Of a stretch of DNA of 64,000 bases, positions 1 through 8,257 are shown piece after piece. The number at the start of each line of letters is the position of its first letter. The first letter of the stretch is position 1. Both the position numbers and the translations under genes were made by a program. The notes beneath the pieces are model-generated. The model did no database searches. It was not told where the DNA came from and saw nothing but the letters and a program-made list of their open reading frames with translations. The DNA comes from Oryzomicrobium sp. (GTDB lineage: Bacteria; Pseudomonadota; Gammaproteobacteria; Burkholderiales; Rhodocyclaceae): NCBI RefSeq assembly GCF_021287045.1, contig NZ_JAJTBG010000004.1, forward strand, positions 62,001 to 126,000, in the 5' to 3' direction.

Positions 1-64
1 GGGCCGGGGGGCGCAGGCGGGTATCCATGGCGTCATGATACCGGTGCCCCCCGGGGTGTTTCGC

Positions 65-2683
65 TCAAGGTGCGGATTCCGTTGGCGCCGGCGCGCTGCG
101 GCGCACGGTGCCGCGGCTGCCGTCCACCTCCACCGTTTCACCCGAAGCGAGGGCGGCCAGGATGCCGGGCAGGTTGACCACCGCCGGGATGCCGAACTCC
201 CGGGCGACGATGGCGCCGTGGGAAAGGTAGCCGCCGGTTTCCATCACCAGGCCGCCGGCCTTGAGAAAGAGCGGGGTCCAGGCCGGGTCGGTGGAGGGGG
301 CGACGAGGATTTCGCCCGGGGCGAGGTGGATGCCGTCTTCCGGGCGGTGAATCAGGCGGGCCGCCCCCGTGGCGGTACCGCAGCCCACCGCGACGCCGGT
401 CCAGCAATCCGCCCCGGCATTGCCCACGGCGGGTTCGGCGGGAGGTTGGGGGCGGGCTTCGGCGGCGCTGCCGAGGATCACTTCCGGTGGCGTCTGCGCT
501 TCCCACTCGGCCAGGCGCCGCCGCCGGGCCGCCACCCGGGGGGCCAGGGCCTGGGCGCCGATGCGGCCCTTCAGGGCGTCGTCCAGCTCGTGATGGGTGA
601 GGTCGAAGACTTCCTCCCGGGAATGCAGCGTGCCCCGCTGCGCCAGTCGCCGGCCGGCTTCGAGCAGCAGGCGGCGACTGACTTCGGCGCAGGCGATGAA
701 GGCGCTGCGGGCCAGTTCCCGGTCGCCGATTTCGTTGCGGGCGATGCCCACCAGTACTCGGGCCGCGAGCCGTTTTGCCCAGGGAAGCCCCCGCTGGAGC
801 CGGGACCAGGCCGTCCGGGCCGCTTCATCGCGCCGGCGCGCGATGGCGCCCAAGTCCGCATCCACCAGGCCGGCCACCGTATCGAGCAGGTAGTCCGGGT
901 TTTCGCGGAAACGGGGGTTGCGCAGATAACTTTCGTAAATGCCCCGGTGGCCGTAGCGGTCGAGGAAGTCGGCAAAGCCCCGGCGGAAGGGGCTGTCGGC
1001 GGGCAGCCGGGCCAGGTCCCAGGGGGCGCCCTGGCGGAGCCAGTCCCGGGCGGCGGGCTCGGCCCGGGCCGCACTGGCGAGGGCGGCGAGGTCGTAGCCC
1101 TGCTGGGCGCTGACGCTGGGCGGCCCGCCGGCCATTACCGCCGCCACGAGGGCGTGGCCTTCGCCGGGCAATTGCGTTTCCACCAGATTCACCAACTGGT
1201 ACAGGTTGGCGCCGCCGGACCCTTGCAGGAAGGCCATGCCGATGCGGTTGCGGAAATAGGCGCGGTTGGCCGCGAGCCGTCCGGCCAGGGTGGCATCGGC
1301 CAGACCGGTCAGATCGTCCTGGCGCCAGCGGCGGGCCTCGGCGAAGGCCTGGGCGGCCTCGGCCTTGCCCTGCCGGCGCAGCGCCCGGGCGCCCACCAGG
1401 TAGCGCAAGGTGTGGCGGACCCAGGCCAGCCGAAGCCTCCAGGTGGCGGGCGGCACCGTGATTTCGGGCTGGTGGCCGCCCATCAAGCCGTTCATCTGTT
1501 TGGGCGTGATGCCGAAGCCGGAATAGCCTTCCCACTGCACCAGGGCGGCATTGATATAGAGCCGGCCGCCGAGGAGGGCGAAGCGCCGCGCGCCCGCCAG
1601 CAGGGGAAAGCCGGCGAGGCGGTGGCCTTGTTCGAGCATGGTGTCCACCATGCCGCGCCAGTGGAACCAGTCCATGGCGTTCATGGGCAGGGGCGCCACG
1701 TCGCGGCTGTTGCCGTTGGTCCAGATGGCCGCCTGCCCGGCCAGCTCCGGGTAGCAGTGCCAGGGCCGGGCGGTGACCGGGCGGGCCTGGACGAGGTGGA
1801 AGCGCTCGCCGTCCCACACCCATTCGATGTCGAAACAGGGATCGGCGTAATCCAGGGCCTGAGCAGCATCGCGCAGCAAGCGGGCCAGTTCGACGGCGTG
1901 GGTATCGTCCAGCAGGGGGGCGGCATCGCTGCTCTCCGGCGGCAGCGTCTCGTGCCGGGTGCCGCCTCCGGGGGCCGGGACGACGCGGACGTTCTGCCGG
2001 GCGGGCTGGCGTTCGACGAGGATGAAGGCATCGTCGTCGCGCCGCTCTTCGAGGACGATCGTCTCGCCGTTCTCGCTACCGCCCACCAGGGCCTCGCCGA
2101 GGCCGCTCACCGCGTTGATCACGTAGCGGTCGTCCCGGCCGCTTCGCGGGTCGCAGGTGAAGGCGACGCCAGAAAGCCGGGCCGGGACGAGGGGCATCAC
2201 CACGACCGCCATGGCGGCATCCGCATCGGCGATGCCCAGCCGTTGCCGGTAGGCGGCGGCATGGGCGGTCCACAGGGACGACCAGACGGCGGCGACGGCC
2301 CGGGCCAGGGCCGGGGCGCCGATCACGTTCAGCTCGCTGCGGTGGATGCCGGCGAAGGACGCCTTTTGCGAATCTTCCTGGGGGGCCGAGGAGCGCACCG
2401 CCAGGGGCGTCCCTTCCCAGCACCGCTTGCGCAGTTCGGCATCCAGGACGGTCAGCAGGGCGTCGGGGAGCGGCGGCGGGCGGGTGGCGTCGCGGGGCGC
2501 GCCGGTGAAGGCGTCAGCGAGAGCTGGGGCCGTGATGACAAAGCCGCCGGGCACCGGCAGGCCCAGTTGCAGGAGCTGGCCGAGTTGCCGTCCCTTGCCG
2601 CCGACCTGGGCGACCGGGGCCTCCGCGGCGGCGGCAAGATCCATCAGCGCGGCGATGGGGGATAGGGCTGGCGTGGCGTTCAT
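65..2683 (-). CDS. PEP/pyruvate-binding phosphotransferase, rifampin phosphotransferase-like
   Basis: 872 aa. The N-terminal third is a PPDK/PEP-synthase type ATP-grasp domain (GGKGRQLGQL near residue 28, RSSAPQEDSQKASFAG near 98). A long middle region of about 420 residues follows, then a C-terminal swivelling phosphohistidine domain with the motif GGYLSHGAIVAREFGIPAV, whose His is residue 822. Length, domain order and His position match rifampin phosphotransferases (ATP domain, substrate domain, His domain) better than true PEP synthase, which has a C-terminal PEP barrel. The family moves phosphate from ATP through the His to a substrate; the substrate here is unknown. The start overlaps the stop of the upstream TetR gene by 4 bp (ATGA), implying translational coupling and control by that regulator. 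It could instead be another dikinase-like enzyme. Confidence 0.85.
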   Translation of the reverse strand: MNATPALSPIAALMDLAAAAEAPVAQVGGKGRQLGQLLQLGLPVPGGFVITAPALADAFTGAPRDATRPPPLPDALLTVLDAELRKRCWEGTPLAVRSSAPQEDSQKASFAGIHRSELNVIGAPALARAVAAVWSSLWTAHAAAYRQRLGIADADAAMAVVVMPLVPARLSGVAFTCDPRSGRDDRYVINAVSGLGEALVGGSENGETIVLEERRDDDAFILVERQPARQNVRVVPAPGGGTRHETLPPESSDAAPLLDDTHAVELARLLRDAAQALDYADPCFDIEWVWDGERFHLVQARPVTARPWHCYPELAGQAAIWTNGNSRDVAPLPMNAMDWFHWRGMVDTMLEQGHRLAGFPLLAGARRFALLGGRLYINAALVQWEGYSGFGITPKQMNGLMGGHQPEITVPPATWRLRLAWVRHTLRYLVGARALRRQGKAEAAQAFAEARRWRQDDLTGLADATLAGRLAANRAYFRNRIGMAFLQGSGGANLYQLVNLVETQLPGEGHALVAAVMAGGPPSVSAQQGYDLAALASAARAEPAARDWLRQGAPWDLARLPADSPFRRGFADFLDRYGHRGIYESYLRNPRFRENPDYLLDTVAGLVDADLGAIARRRDEAARTAWSRLQRGLPWAKRLAARVLVGIARNEIGDRELARSAFIACAEVSRRLLLEAGRRLAQRGTLHSREEVFDLTHHELDDALKGRIGAQALAPRVAARRRRLAEWEAQTPPEVILGSAAEARPQPPAEPAVGNAGADCWTGVAVGCGTATGAARLIHRPEDGIHLAPGEILVAPSTDPAWTPLFLKAGGLVMETGGYLSHGAIVAREFGIPAVVNLPGILAALASGETVEVDGSRGTVRRSAPAPTESAP

Positions 2684-3330
2684 GAGCGGACGTCCCCGGC
2701 GCAGCCGTCGAAAATCAAATCCACCATGGCATCCAGGGAGGCCTTGAGGTCGATTCCGGGAATCTGTAGCCAGCGCAGCAGGGCGCAGAGGTACATGAAC
2801 TGGAGGGTATGGCCCAACTGCTCAGGCGATACGTCGCTGCGAATTTCGCCCCGGGCCTGACCGTCGGCGATGAAGCGGGCAAAGATCTGGTTCATGCCGC
2901 TGCGATCCTCCGGGCGGATCTCGGCGATGGGCTGGCTGAGGCGGTAGTGGATGTAGTGGGGCAGGTAGTCGCGCCCCCGCTCCGAGTAATCGGCGGAAAG
3001 GTGCAGGAACCGGCGCAACCGGGTGCGGGCTCCCAGGTCCGCGGGCAGGGCGGCGAGCAGCGTCGGAAGCTCCCGGGCCAGGTCCGCGTGCATGCGGGCC
3101 TTGACCAGGGCCTCCTTGACCGGGAAATGGTTGTACAGGGTGCCCTTGGCCACGTCGGCGGCGGCGGCGATCTGTTCCATGGTCACCTGGTCGTAGCCGT
3201 GGCTAGCGAACAGTTCGAAGGCCACCCGGACCAGGTGTTCGGCGGTCTGTTGGCGCTTGCGGGAACGGCGGCCGTCGGCCGAGGGCGTGTCGACGGGGGA
3301 GGGGGCTTGGGGTGAAGGTTCGGGGCGCAT
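2680..3330 (-). CDS. TetR/AcrR family transcriptional regulator
   Basis: 216 aa. A basic N-terminal stretch (GRRSRKRQQ) precedes the TetR DNA-binding domain at about residues 24-70, with the helix-turn-helix TMEQIAAAADVAKGTLYNHF. The C-terminal ligand domain is diverse, as usual, and gives no inducer. It is the first gene of a two-gene operon with the RPH-like phosphotransferase, whose start overlaps its stop. A near-palindrome just upstream covers the likely -10 box, so autorepression of the pair is the simplest model. Confidence 0.9.
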   Translation of the reverse strand: MRPEPSPQAPSPVDTPSADGRRSRKRQQTAEHLVRVAFELFASHGYDQVTMEQIAAAADVAKGTLYNHFPVKEALVKARMHADLARELPTLLAALPADLGARTRLRRFLHLSADYSERGRDYLPHYIHYRLSQPIAEIRPEDRSGMNQIFARFIADGQARGEIRSDVSPEQLGHTLQFMYLCALLRWLQIPGIDLKASLDAMVDLIFDGCAGDVRS

Positions 3331-3346
3331 GGCGGCTGAAAATTTT

Positions 3347-3374
3347 GAACGACGTAAAAAATTGTACGACGTTC
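3347..3374. promoter_or_regulatory. Probable TetR operator
   Basis: GAACGACGT (3347-3355) and ACGACGTTC (3366-3374) form an imperfect inverted repeat with a 10-bp AT-rich centre; the arms can also be read as direct ACGACGT repeats. The site lies 17 bp upstream of the TetR start and covers the proposed -10 box. Assignment to this TetR protein is inference from position. Confidence 0.6.
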
Positions 3375-3390
3375 ACTAATTTTTGCGCAA
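3361..3390 (-). promoter_or_regulatory. Promoter of the TetR/phosphotransferase operon
   Basis: On the minus strand, TTGCGC (3390-3385) and TACAAT (3366-3361) are separated by 18 bp, a sigma70-like arrangement. The -10 lies within the inverted repeat proposed as the TetR operator. Confidence 0.5.
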
Positions 3391-3527
3391 CCACTGCTTA
3401 GGCGAGTCTGGGCGTGGCGTCGGTGTGGCGGCTGGAAAGGCCAAGAAGGATTTGGCTCAAGTTTTTTCAATAAATATCGATATATAGGAAACGGCCCGCG
3501 TTGGGTCTCATGACAAAGGAGAATGCC

Positions 3528-4214
3528 ATGACGATTTCCTCCCTCGCCGGCAATGGTGCTGCTGCGATTCCTCAGGCTTCCCAGACGGGTAACGGCAATA
3601 CCAGTGCAGCATCGGGCGCATCCACTACGCCGGCCCAATCCCTGGGCGCCGGCGCGCGCAGTCAGTTGAACGTGCAGATCCTGAAAGCCTCCCTGGAAGT
3701 ATCGATCCAGGCCGGCGACAACTCCCAGGCCGCCCTGTTCAGCGCCGCCATCGACAAGATCAACAGCGTTCTGGCGCCGGACCTGGGGCCCGATGCGGTG
3801 CAGGCAGCCATGAGCCAGGACAACTCGCCGGCGGCCACGGCGGGGCGCATCGTCAGCCTGTCCACTGCCTTTTTCGACGCCTACGCCGCCAAGCATCCCA
3901 ACCAGGACCCGGAAACCCTGGCACGCGATTTCGTAGACCTGATCCGGGGCGGCTTCGAGAAGGGCTTCGGCGAAGCCCGGGATCTGCTCAAGGGGCTGGG
4001 GGTGTTTAACGGCGATGTCGAGAGCGGCATCATGAAAACCTACGATCTGGTACACAAGGGGCTGGACGATTTCCTCACCGCCAAACTGGCCCTGCTGTCG
4101 GGCAATGGCAGTGGGTCGGGTAGCAGTGGGTCGGGTAGCGGCGGCGATGCCTCGGGGGCAACGGGCGGCGCCGCAAGCGGCGGCAGCGATAAGCCGGCGC
4201 CGGCAGCGTCCTAA
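3528..4214 (+). CDS. DUF5610 domain-containing protein
   Basis: 228 aa from the ATG at 3528, chosen because AAAGGAG lies 7 bases upstream; a TTG at 3501 in frame has no such site. An N-terminal Ser/Thr/Ala-rich stretch is followed by a helical domain (about residues 45-185, including GFEKGFGEARDLLKGLGVF) that I recognise as DUF5610, of unknown function. The last 40 residues are Gly/Ser/Ala-rich low complexity and include a tandem 15-bp duplication. No signal peptide or membrane segment is evident, so it is probably cytoplasmic or exported by a route I cannot see. It stands alone between a divergent TetR gene and a convergent cfa gene. Confidence 0.7.
   Translation: MTISSLAGNGAAAIPQASQTGNGNTSAASGASTTPAQSLGAGARSQLNVQILKASLEVSIQAGDNSQAALFSAAIDKINSVLAPDLGPDAVQAAMSQDNSPAATAGRIVSLSTAFFDAYAAKHPNQDPETLARDFVDLIRGGFEKGFGEARDLLKGLGVFNGDVESGIMKTYDLVHKGLDDFLTAKLALLSGNGSGSGSSGSGSGGDASGATGGAASGGSDKPAPAAS
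4110..4139 (+). repeat. 15-bp tandem duplication in the Gly/Ser tail
   Basis: The unit AGTGGGTCGGGTAGC occurs twice in perfect tandem (4110-4124 and 4125-4139), in frame, adding five Ser/Gly residues per copy to the DUF5610 protein. Confidence 0.9.
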
Positions 4215-4243
4215 CCGCCAGGCGGCACGTCCGACGTTGTGGT

Positions 4244-4285
4244 AAAACAAAACGGAGCATCGTGTATCGATGCTCCGTTTGTTTT
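4244..4285. terminator. Bidirectional intrinsic terminator
   Basis: AACGGAGCATCG (4251-4262) pairs perfectly with CGATGCTCCGTT (4268-4279) around a 5-base loop, flanked by A-rich and T-rich tracts on the two sides. It serves the convergent DUF5610 and cfa genes. Confidence 0.9.
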
Positions 4286-4293
4286 GGGGCGCC

Positions 4294-5490
4294 TCAGCCT
4301 TCGTACATCCAGCGGCGGGTCAGGGGCAGGGGGCTGGGGTGGCCGTAGGGGGTGGCCAGGATCTGGTGGATGGCCATCCAGCCGTGGCGGAAGCCGTGGG
4401 CGCAGCCGGCCAGGTAGACGCGCCAGATGCGGTAGCGCTTTTCCCCGGCGAGGCGGCGGATTTCCTCGCCGTTGGCCTCGAAGCGCCGGGTCCAGTGATC
4501 CAGGGTGAGGGCATAGTGACGGCGCAGGTTTTCCACGTCGGCCGCTTCCAGTCCCGCCGCCTCCAGCTCGCGCAGGGCCAGGGAAATGTGGGGCAGCTCG
4601 CCATTGGGAAAAACGTAGCGGTCGATGAAGCGGCCGCCGCCCCAGGGGGTTTCACCGGAGCCCGGGTCGGTGGAGGTGATGCCGTGGTTGAGCACCACGC
4701 CGTCGTCGTTGAGCAGCTTGCGCAGGGTGCCGAAGTAGCCGCGCAGGTTTTTCAGCCCTACGTGCTCGAACATGCCGACGCTGGTGATGCGGTCGAACTT
4801 GCCCGCCACGTCCCGGTAGTCGGTGAGAATCACTTCGCAGCGGTCGGCCACGCCGGCCTGGGCGATGCGCTCCCGGGCCAGTTCGTACTGGTGCTGGGAC
4901 AGGGTGATGCCCACCGCCTTGGCGCCATACTTCTGCACCGCCCGCAGCACCAGGGCACCCCAGCCGCAGCCCACGTCCAGCAGGCGGTCGCCGGGGCGCA
5001 GGCGGATCTTGGTCAGGATGTGGTCGAGCTTGGCGATCTGGGCCGCTTCCAGGGTGTCGTCGGGGGCGGTGAAATACCCGCAGGAATAGACCATTTCCCG
5101 GTCCAGCCAGAGCCGATAGAAATCGTTGGAGACATCGTAGTGGTAGGCGATGGAGTCCGCGTCCACCTTGCGCGAGTGGCGCACCGCATGGTGGATGCGG
5201 CCGTAGCGGCCGCGGGGGGCGAGGGCGTGGCTGGCGAGCCGGGTGGCGCCGTCGATCAGGGCGTGCAGCGGGCCTTCCACGTCGATGTGGCCTTCCACGT
5301 AGGCTTCCCCCAGCCGGTCCAGGCTGGGGCGCAGCAGGCGGGTCAGGCCGGTGCTGTCGCGGATGTGTAGGGTGACGGCCGGATTGCTGCCCAGGGCGAA
5401 GCGGGTGCCGTCCCAGAGCGCGATGGCCAGCGGCAGGTCATGGCGGGCCAGGCGTTGGACGAAGTCGGGTAGTCGGTTGCGCCAGAACAT
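4294..5490 (-). CDS. cfa: Cyclopropane-fatty-acyl-phospholipid synthase
   Basis: 398 aa from the ATG at 5490, chosen over one at 5520 because GGGAGGAAGAGC precedes it. The SAM-binding motif RLLDVGCGWGALVLRAV lies in the middle third, after an N-terminal domain containing AYHYDVSNDFYRLWLD, both typical of the CFA synthase family. The enzyme methylenates unsaturated acyl chains of membrane phospholipids with S-adenosylmethionine, usually in stationary phase or acid stress. It appears monocistronic and ends at a shared terminator. A related mycolic-acid-type methyltransferase is the only real alternative. Confidence 0.93.
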   Translation of the reverse strand: MFWRNRLPDFVQRLARHDLPLAIALWDGTRFALGSNPAVTLHIRDSTGLTRLLRPSLDRLGEAYVEGHIDVEGPLHALIDGATRLASHALAPRGRYGRIHHAVRHSRKVDADSIAYHYDVSNDFYRLWLDREMVYSCGYFTAPDDTLEAAQIAKLDHILTKIRLRPGDRLLDVGCGWGALVLRAVQKYGAKAVGITLSQHQYELARERIAQAGVADRCEVILTDYRDVAGKFDRITSVGMFEHVGLKNLRGYFGTLRKLLNDDGVVLNHGITSTDPGSGETPWGGGRFIDRYVFPNGELPHISLALRELEAAGLEAADVENLRRHYALTLDHWTRRFEANGEEIRRLAGEKRYRIWRVYLAGCAHGFRHGWMAIHQILATPYGHPSPLPLTRRWMYEG

Positions 5491-5590
5491 GCTCTTCCTC
5501 CCAGGGCTGCGGAAGCGCATCGGCCCAGGGCGCCGAGTGCCTTCCCAAAAACCCTAAGACGTCGCCGGCGGTGGGGAAGTTGCAGCGGCG

Positions 5591-6373
5591 TCAGCCCTCG
5601 GTGCGGGGAGGGTGCCAGGCTTCGGGCAGGGCGTCGTTCCAGCCCCAGCGTGCCACCAGGGCGGCAAAATCGCCGGAAAGGGGGGCGCGCAGGACCAGGG
5701 GATGGCCGCTGAATGGGTGGATGAAGCGGGTTTCGACGCAGTGCAGGAGCAGGCGGTGGGCGCCGAAGTGTTCCTGGATCATGCGGTTGTGTCGGCCTTT
5801 GCCGTAGCGGGAATCGCCGATGATCGGGTGGGCGATGTGCTTCATGTGCCGGCGCAGCTGGTGCCGCCGACCGGTGAGAGGGGCGAGGGCCACCAGGGCG
5901 TAACGGCTGGTGGGGTAGCGGTCCACCGCGATGGGCAGCTCGATGGCTGCCAGCCGCCGATAGCGGGTGACGGCGTCCTGGCTGGCGCTGGCGGCCTGGC
6001 CGTGCTCGGCGTTGCGCCCCAGTTCGGGCGGGCCGTCGTCGCCGTCGTCCTGGCGACTGAGGGGATGGTCGATTTCGCCGGATTCCTCCGGATGGCCGCG
6101 CACCACCGCCAAGTAGGTCTTTTCCACGTCCTGGCGGGCGAAGGCCTCGCCCAGGGCGCGGCAGTCCTCGGGGGAGAAAGCGAACAGCAGGATCCCCGAG
6201 GTGCCTTTGTCCAGGCGGTGCACCGGCCAGACCTTGCGGCCGAGTTGGTCGCGCAGCAATTGGACGGCGAAGCGGGTCTCGTGGAAATCGAGGAAGCTGC
6301 GGTGGGTGAGCAGGCCGGGGGGTTTGTCGATGGCGACCAGGTGCTCGTCCTGGTGGAGGATGGTCAGGCGCAT
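5591..6373 (-). CDS. truC: tRNA pseudouridine(65) synthase TruC
   Basis: 260 aa, RluA-family pseudouridine synthase. The catalytic motif VHRLDKGTSG places the essential Asp at residue 55. The later motif GRRHQLRRHMKHI and the short length without an S4 domain fit TruC, which modifies U65 of tRNA, rather than RluC/RluD. It lies downstream of the DUF3617 gene on the same strand with a 16-bp gap and may be cotranscribed with it. Confidence 0.9.
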   Translation of the reverse strand: MRLTILHQDEHLVAIDKPPGLLTHRSFLDFHETRFAVQLLRDQLGRKVWPVHRLDKGTSGILLFAFSPEDCRALGEAFARQDVEKTYLAVVRGHPEESGEIDHPLSRQDDGDDGPPELGRNAEHGQAASASQDAVTRYRRLAAIELPIAVDRYPTSRYALVALAPLTGRRHQLRRHMKHIAHPIIGDSRYGKGRHNRMIQEHFGAHRLLLHCVETRFIHPFSGHPLVLRAPLSGDFAALVARWGWNDALPEAWHPPRTEG

Positions 6374-6389
6374 CGGTCTGCGGCTATGT

Positions 6390-6836
6390 TCAGCAACCGC
6401 CCAGGCGGCGGCCGCTCAGGTGCTGCTGGATCTCGCCCATGCCCTGGATGGCCGGAGTGAAGCGCATGCGGCTTTCCAGCTCGAACCGGTCGGCGCTGAA
6501 CGTGCCAGAGGCTGAGCCGGCCATGGCCTGGCCGCCGCTGGTGCACGCCATGTCGTAAGAAAAAGTGCCGGCGCCGTTGCGGGCGTTGCTCACTTTGCAG
6601 GGATTCTTGGCGTCGCCAGGTGCGAGGTGCCGATGCTCGGCGATGTCCTTGGCGCTCAGGCAGCGCTGAAAGGTCTGGGCCGGCAGGTGGCCTGGAGCGC
6701 CGGGCATGGTCATCTCGACGTTGAATTCCCATAACCCAGGCTGCACATTCGGCTCGGCCGTCCCGGCGATGGCGGGCGGCGCCAGCAGGAGCATGGTGAG
6801 GCAGGCAAGGGAAACGATGCGGCGGGCGAGGGGCAT
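6390..6836 (-). CDS. DUF3617 family exported protein
   Basis: 148 aa from the ATG at 6836, which has a GGAG-containing site just upstream and opens directly into a signal peptide (MPLARRIVSLACLTMLLLA, likely cleaved after IAG). The mature part begins with the PGLWEFNVEM motif typical of DUF3617, a periplasmic family of unknown function, and has four Cys residues (in QRCLS, NPCKV, MACTS and the C-terminal GGC) that may form disulfides. Located between mdh and truC on the same strand, but mdh has its own terminator in between. Confidence 0.8.
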   Translation of the reverse strand: MPLARRIVSLACLTMLLLAPPAIAGTAEPNVQPGLWEFNVEMTMPGAPGHLPAQTFQRCLSAKDIAEHRHLAPGDAKNPCKVSNARNGAGTFSYDMACTSGGQAMAGSASGTFSADRFELESRMRFTPAIQGMGEIQQHLSGRRLGGC

Positions 6837-6931
6837 GGCGGTCTCCGCTGGTGGGAGGTCGGATCGGTGGGGCCGGGGTGAGGCGGCATTGTACGCTCGG
6901 CGTGGCTGCTGCCTGGTGCGGCCGACAACAA

Positions 6932-6959
6932 AAAAGCCGCCGGAAAACCGGCGGCTTTT
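6932..6959 (-). terminator. Intrinsic terminator of mdh
   Basis: A perfect 12-bp stem (AAAAGCCGCCGG with CCGGCGGCTTTT) around an AAAA loop, followed on the minus strand by further T residues, 20 bp past the mdh stop. Confidence 0.92.
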
Positions 6960-6978
6960 CATGCGGCGACAGGCAGTC

Positions 6979-7974
6979 TTACTTGAGCATGTCGGCCACG
7001 GCGGCGCGCTCGCCTTCGAGCTCGTCGAGGGTCTTCTGGATCTTTTCCTTGGAGTAGGCGTCGATTTCCAGGCCGTCGATGACCTTGAAGGAACCGCCCT
7101 TGCACTCGCAGGGGAAGCCGAACACCACGCCTTCGGGGATACCGTAGCTGTTGCCGGCGGGAGCGGGTACGCCCATGGTGACCCAGTCTTCGGAGCCGAG
7201 GGCCCAGTCGTGCATGTGGTCGATGGCGGCGTTGGCGGCGGAGGCGGCGGAGGACAGGCCGCGGGCGTCGATGATGGCGGCGCCGCGCTTGCCGACGGTG
7301 GGCAGGAACACGTCGTTGTTCCAGACAGCGTCGTTCACCAGGGCCTTGACGTTATCGCCGTTGGAGGTGGCGAAACGGTAGTCGGCGTACATGGTGGGGG
7401 AGTGGTTGCCCCAGACCACCATCTGCTTGAAGGAGGACACCGGGCGGCCGGTCTTGGCGGACAGCTGGGACAGGGCGCGGTTGTGGTCCAGGCGCAGCAT
7501 GCCGTGGTAGTTGTTCGGGTTGGTGCGGCCGACCTTGATGGCGGCGGCGCGGGCGATGTAGGCGTTGGTGTTGCAGGGGTTGCCCACCACCAGGACCTTC
7601 ACGTTCTCGTTGGCGTTCTCGGCGATGGCCTTGCCCTGGACGGTGAAGATGGCACCGTTGGCGGTCAGCAGATCGGCGCGCTCCATGCCGGGGCCGCGGG
7701 GGCGAGCGCCCACCAGCAGGCAGTAGTCGGCGTCCTTGAAGGCCACGTTCGGATCGTCGGTGGCGACCACACCGGCGAGCAGCGGGAAGGCACAGTCTTC
7801 CAATTCCATGATCACGCCCTGGACGGCCTTCTGGGCCTGGGGCAGGTCGAGGAGTTGAAGAATGACGGGTTGGTCCTTACCGAGCATTTCGCCGCTGGCG
7901 ATGCGGAACAGCAGGCTGTAGCCGATCTGGCCGGCGGCGCCAGTGACGGCGACGCGAACGGGGGCTTTGGACAT
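6979..7974 (-). CDS. mdh: NAD-dependent malate dehydrogenase
   Basis: 331 aa. The Rossmann motif [17 protein letters not shown] opens the protein; [13 protein letters not shown] and the active-site segment [11 protein letters not shown] identify an MDH of the cytosolic-type, ~330-aa subgroup common in Burkholderiales and Rhodocyclales. It oxidises malate to oxaloacetate, closing the TCA cycle whose other genes lie directly across the divergent promoter region. It is read alone from a clear promoter and ends at a strong terminator. Confidence 0.97.
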   Translation of the reverse strand: MSKAPVRVAVTGAAGQIGYSLLFRIASGEMLGKDQPVILQLLDLPQAQKAVQGVIMELEDCAFPLLAGVVATDDPNVAFKDADYCLLVGARPRGPGMERADLLTANGAIFTVQGKAIAENANENVKVLVVGNPCNTNAYIARAAAIKVGRTNPNNYHGMLRLDHNRALSQLSAKTGRPVSSFKQMVVWGNHSPTMYADYRFATSNGDNVKALVNDAVWNNDVFLPTVGKRGAAIIDARGLSSAASAANAAIDHMHDWALGSEDWVTMGVPAPAGNSYGIPEGVVFGFPCECKGGSFKVIDGLEIDAYSKEKIQKTLDELEGERAAVADMLK

Positions 7975-8144
7975 GGTGCGACTCCTGTTAAGGCTGTCTA
8001 TAAAAAAGTGCTGCGTGGCGATTGCTGCATCCCTGGCCGGCAGGCGTGTTGCTGAGGGCGCGGGCGGGGCATGGGGGAGGGCAATTGTGCCCTTCCTGGC
8101 GTCGCCCGTCGACCCATGGGCGGTCGGGGTTTGTGAGCAGGGGG

Positions 8145-8173
8145 ATATTAGGAATTAAGTGCTGATAAGTCAA
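8145..8173 (-). promoter_or_regulatory. mdh promoter
   Basis: On the minus strand TTGACT (8173-8168) and TAATAT (8150-8145) are exactly 17 bp apart, a good sigma70 promoter. It predicts a 5' leader of about 165 nt before the mdh start. Confidence 0.7.
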
Positions 8174-8187
8174 TGACCTATCATATG

Positions 8188-8199
8188 TCTTATATAAGA
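8188..8199. promoter_or_regulatory. Candidate GntR operator between mdh and gntR
   Basis: TCTTATATAAGA is a perfect 12-bp palindrome in the AT-rich divergent region, 15 bp beyond the mdh -35 box and 59 bp before the gntR start. Its position would let the adjacent GntR protein control both directions. Assignment is inference. Confidence 0.45.
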
Positions 8200-8257
8200 T
8201 GTAAGAATAAAGTTTTAGAATAGACGTTCCCGACAATTTATGTTCAAATACCCGCCC

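Noticed and set aside
35-2665. 876-codon plus-strand open frame opposite the RPH-like gene
   Set aside because: Composition is Gly/Ala/Arg-rich without domains, and the minus strand carries a recognisable enzyme across the whole span.
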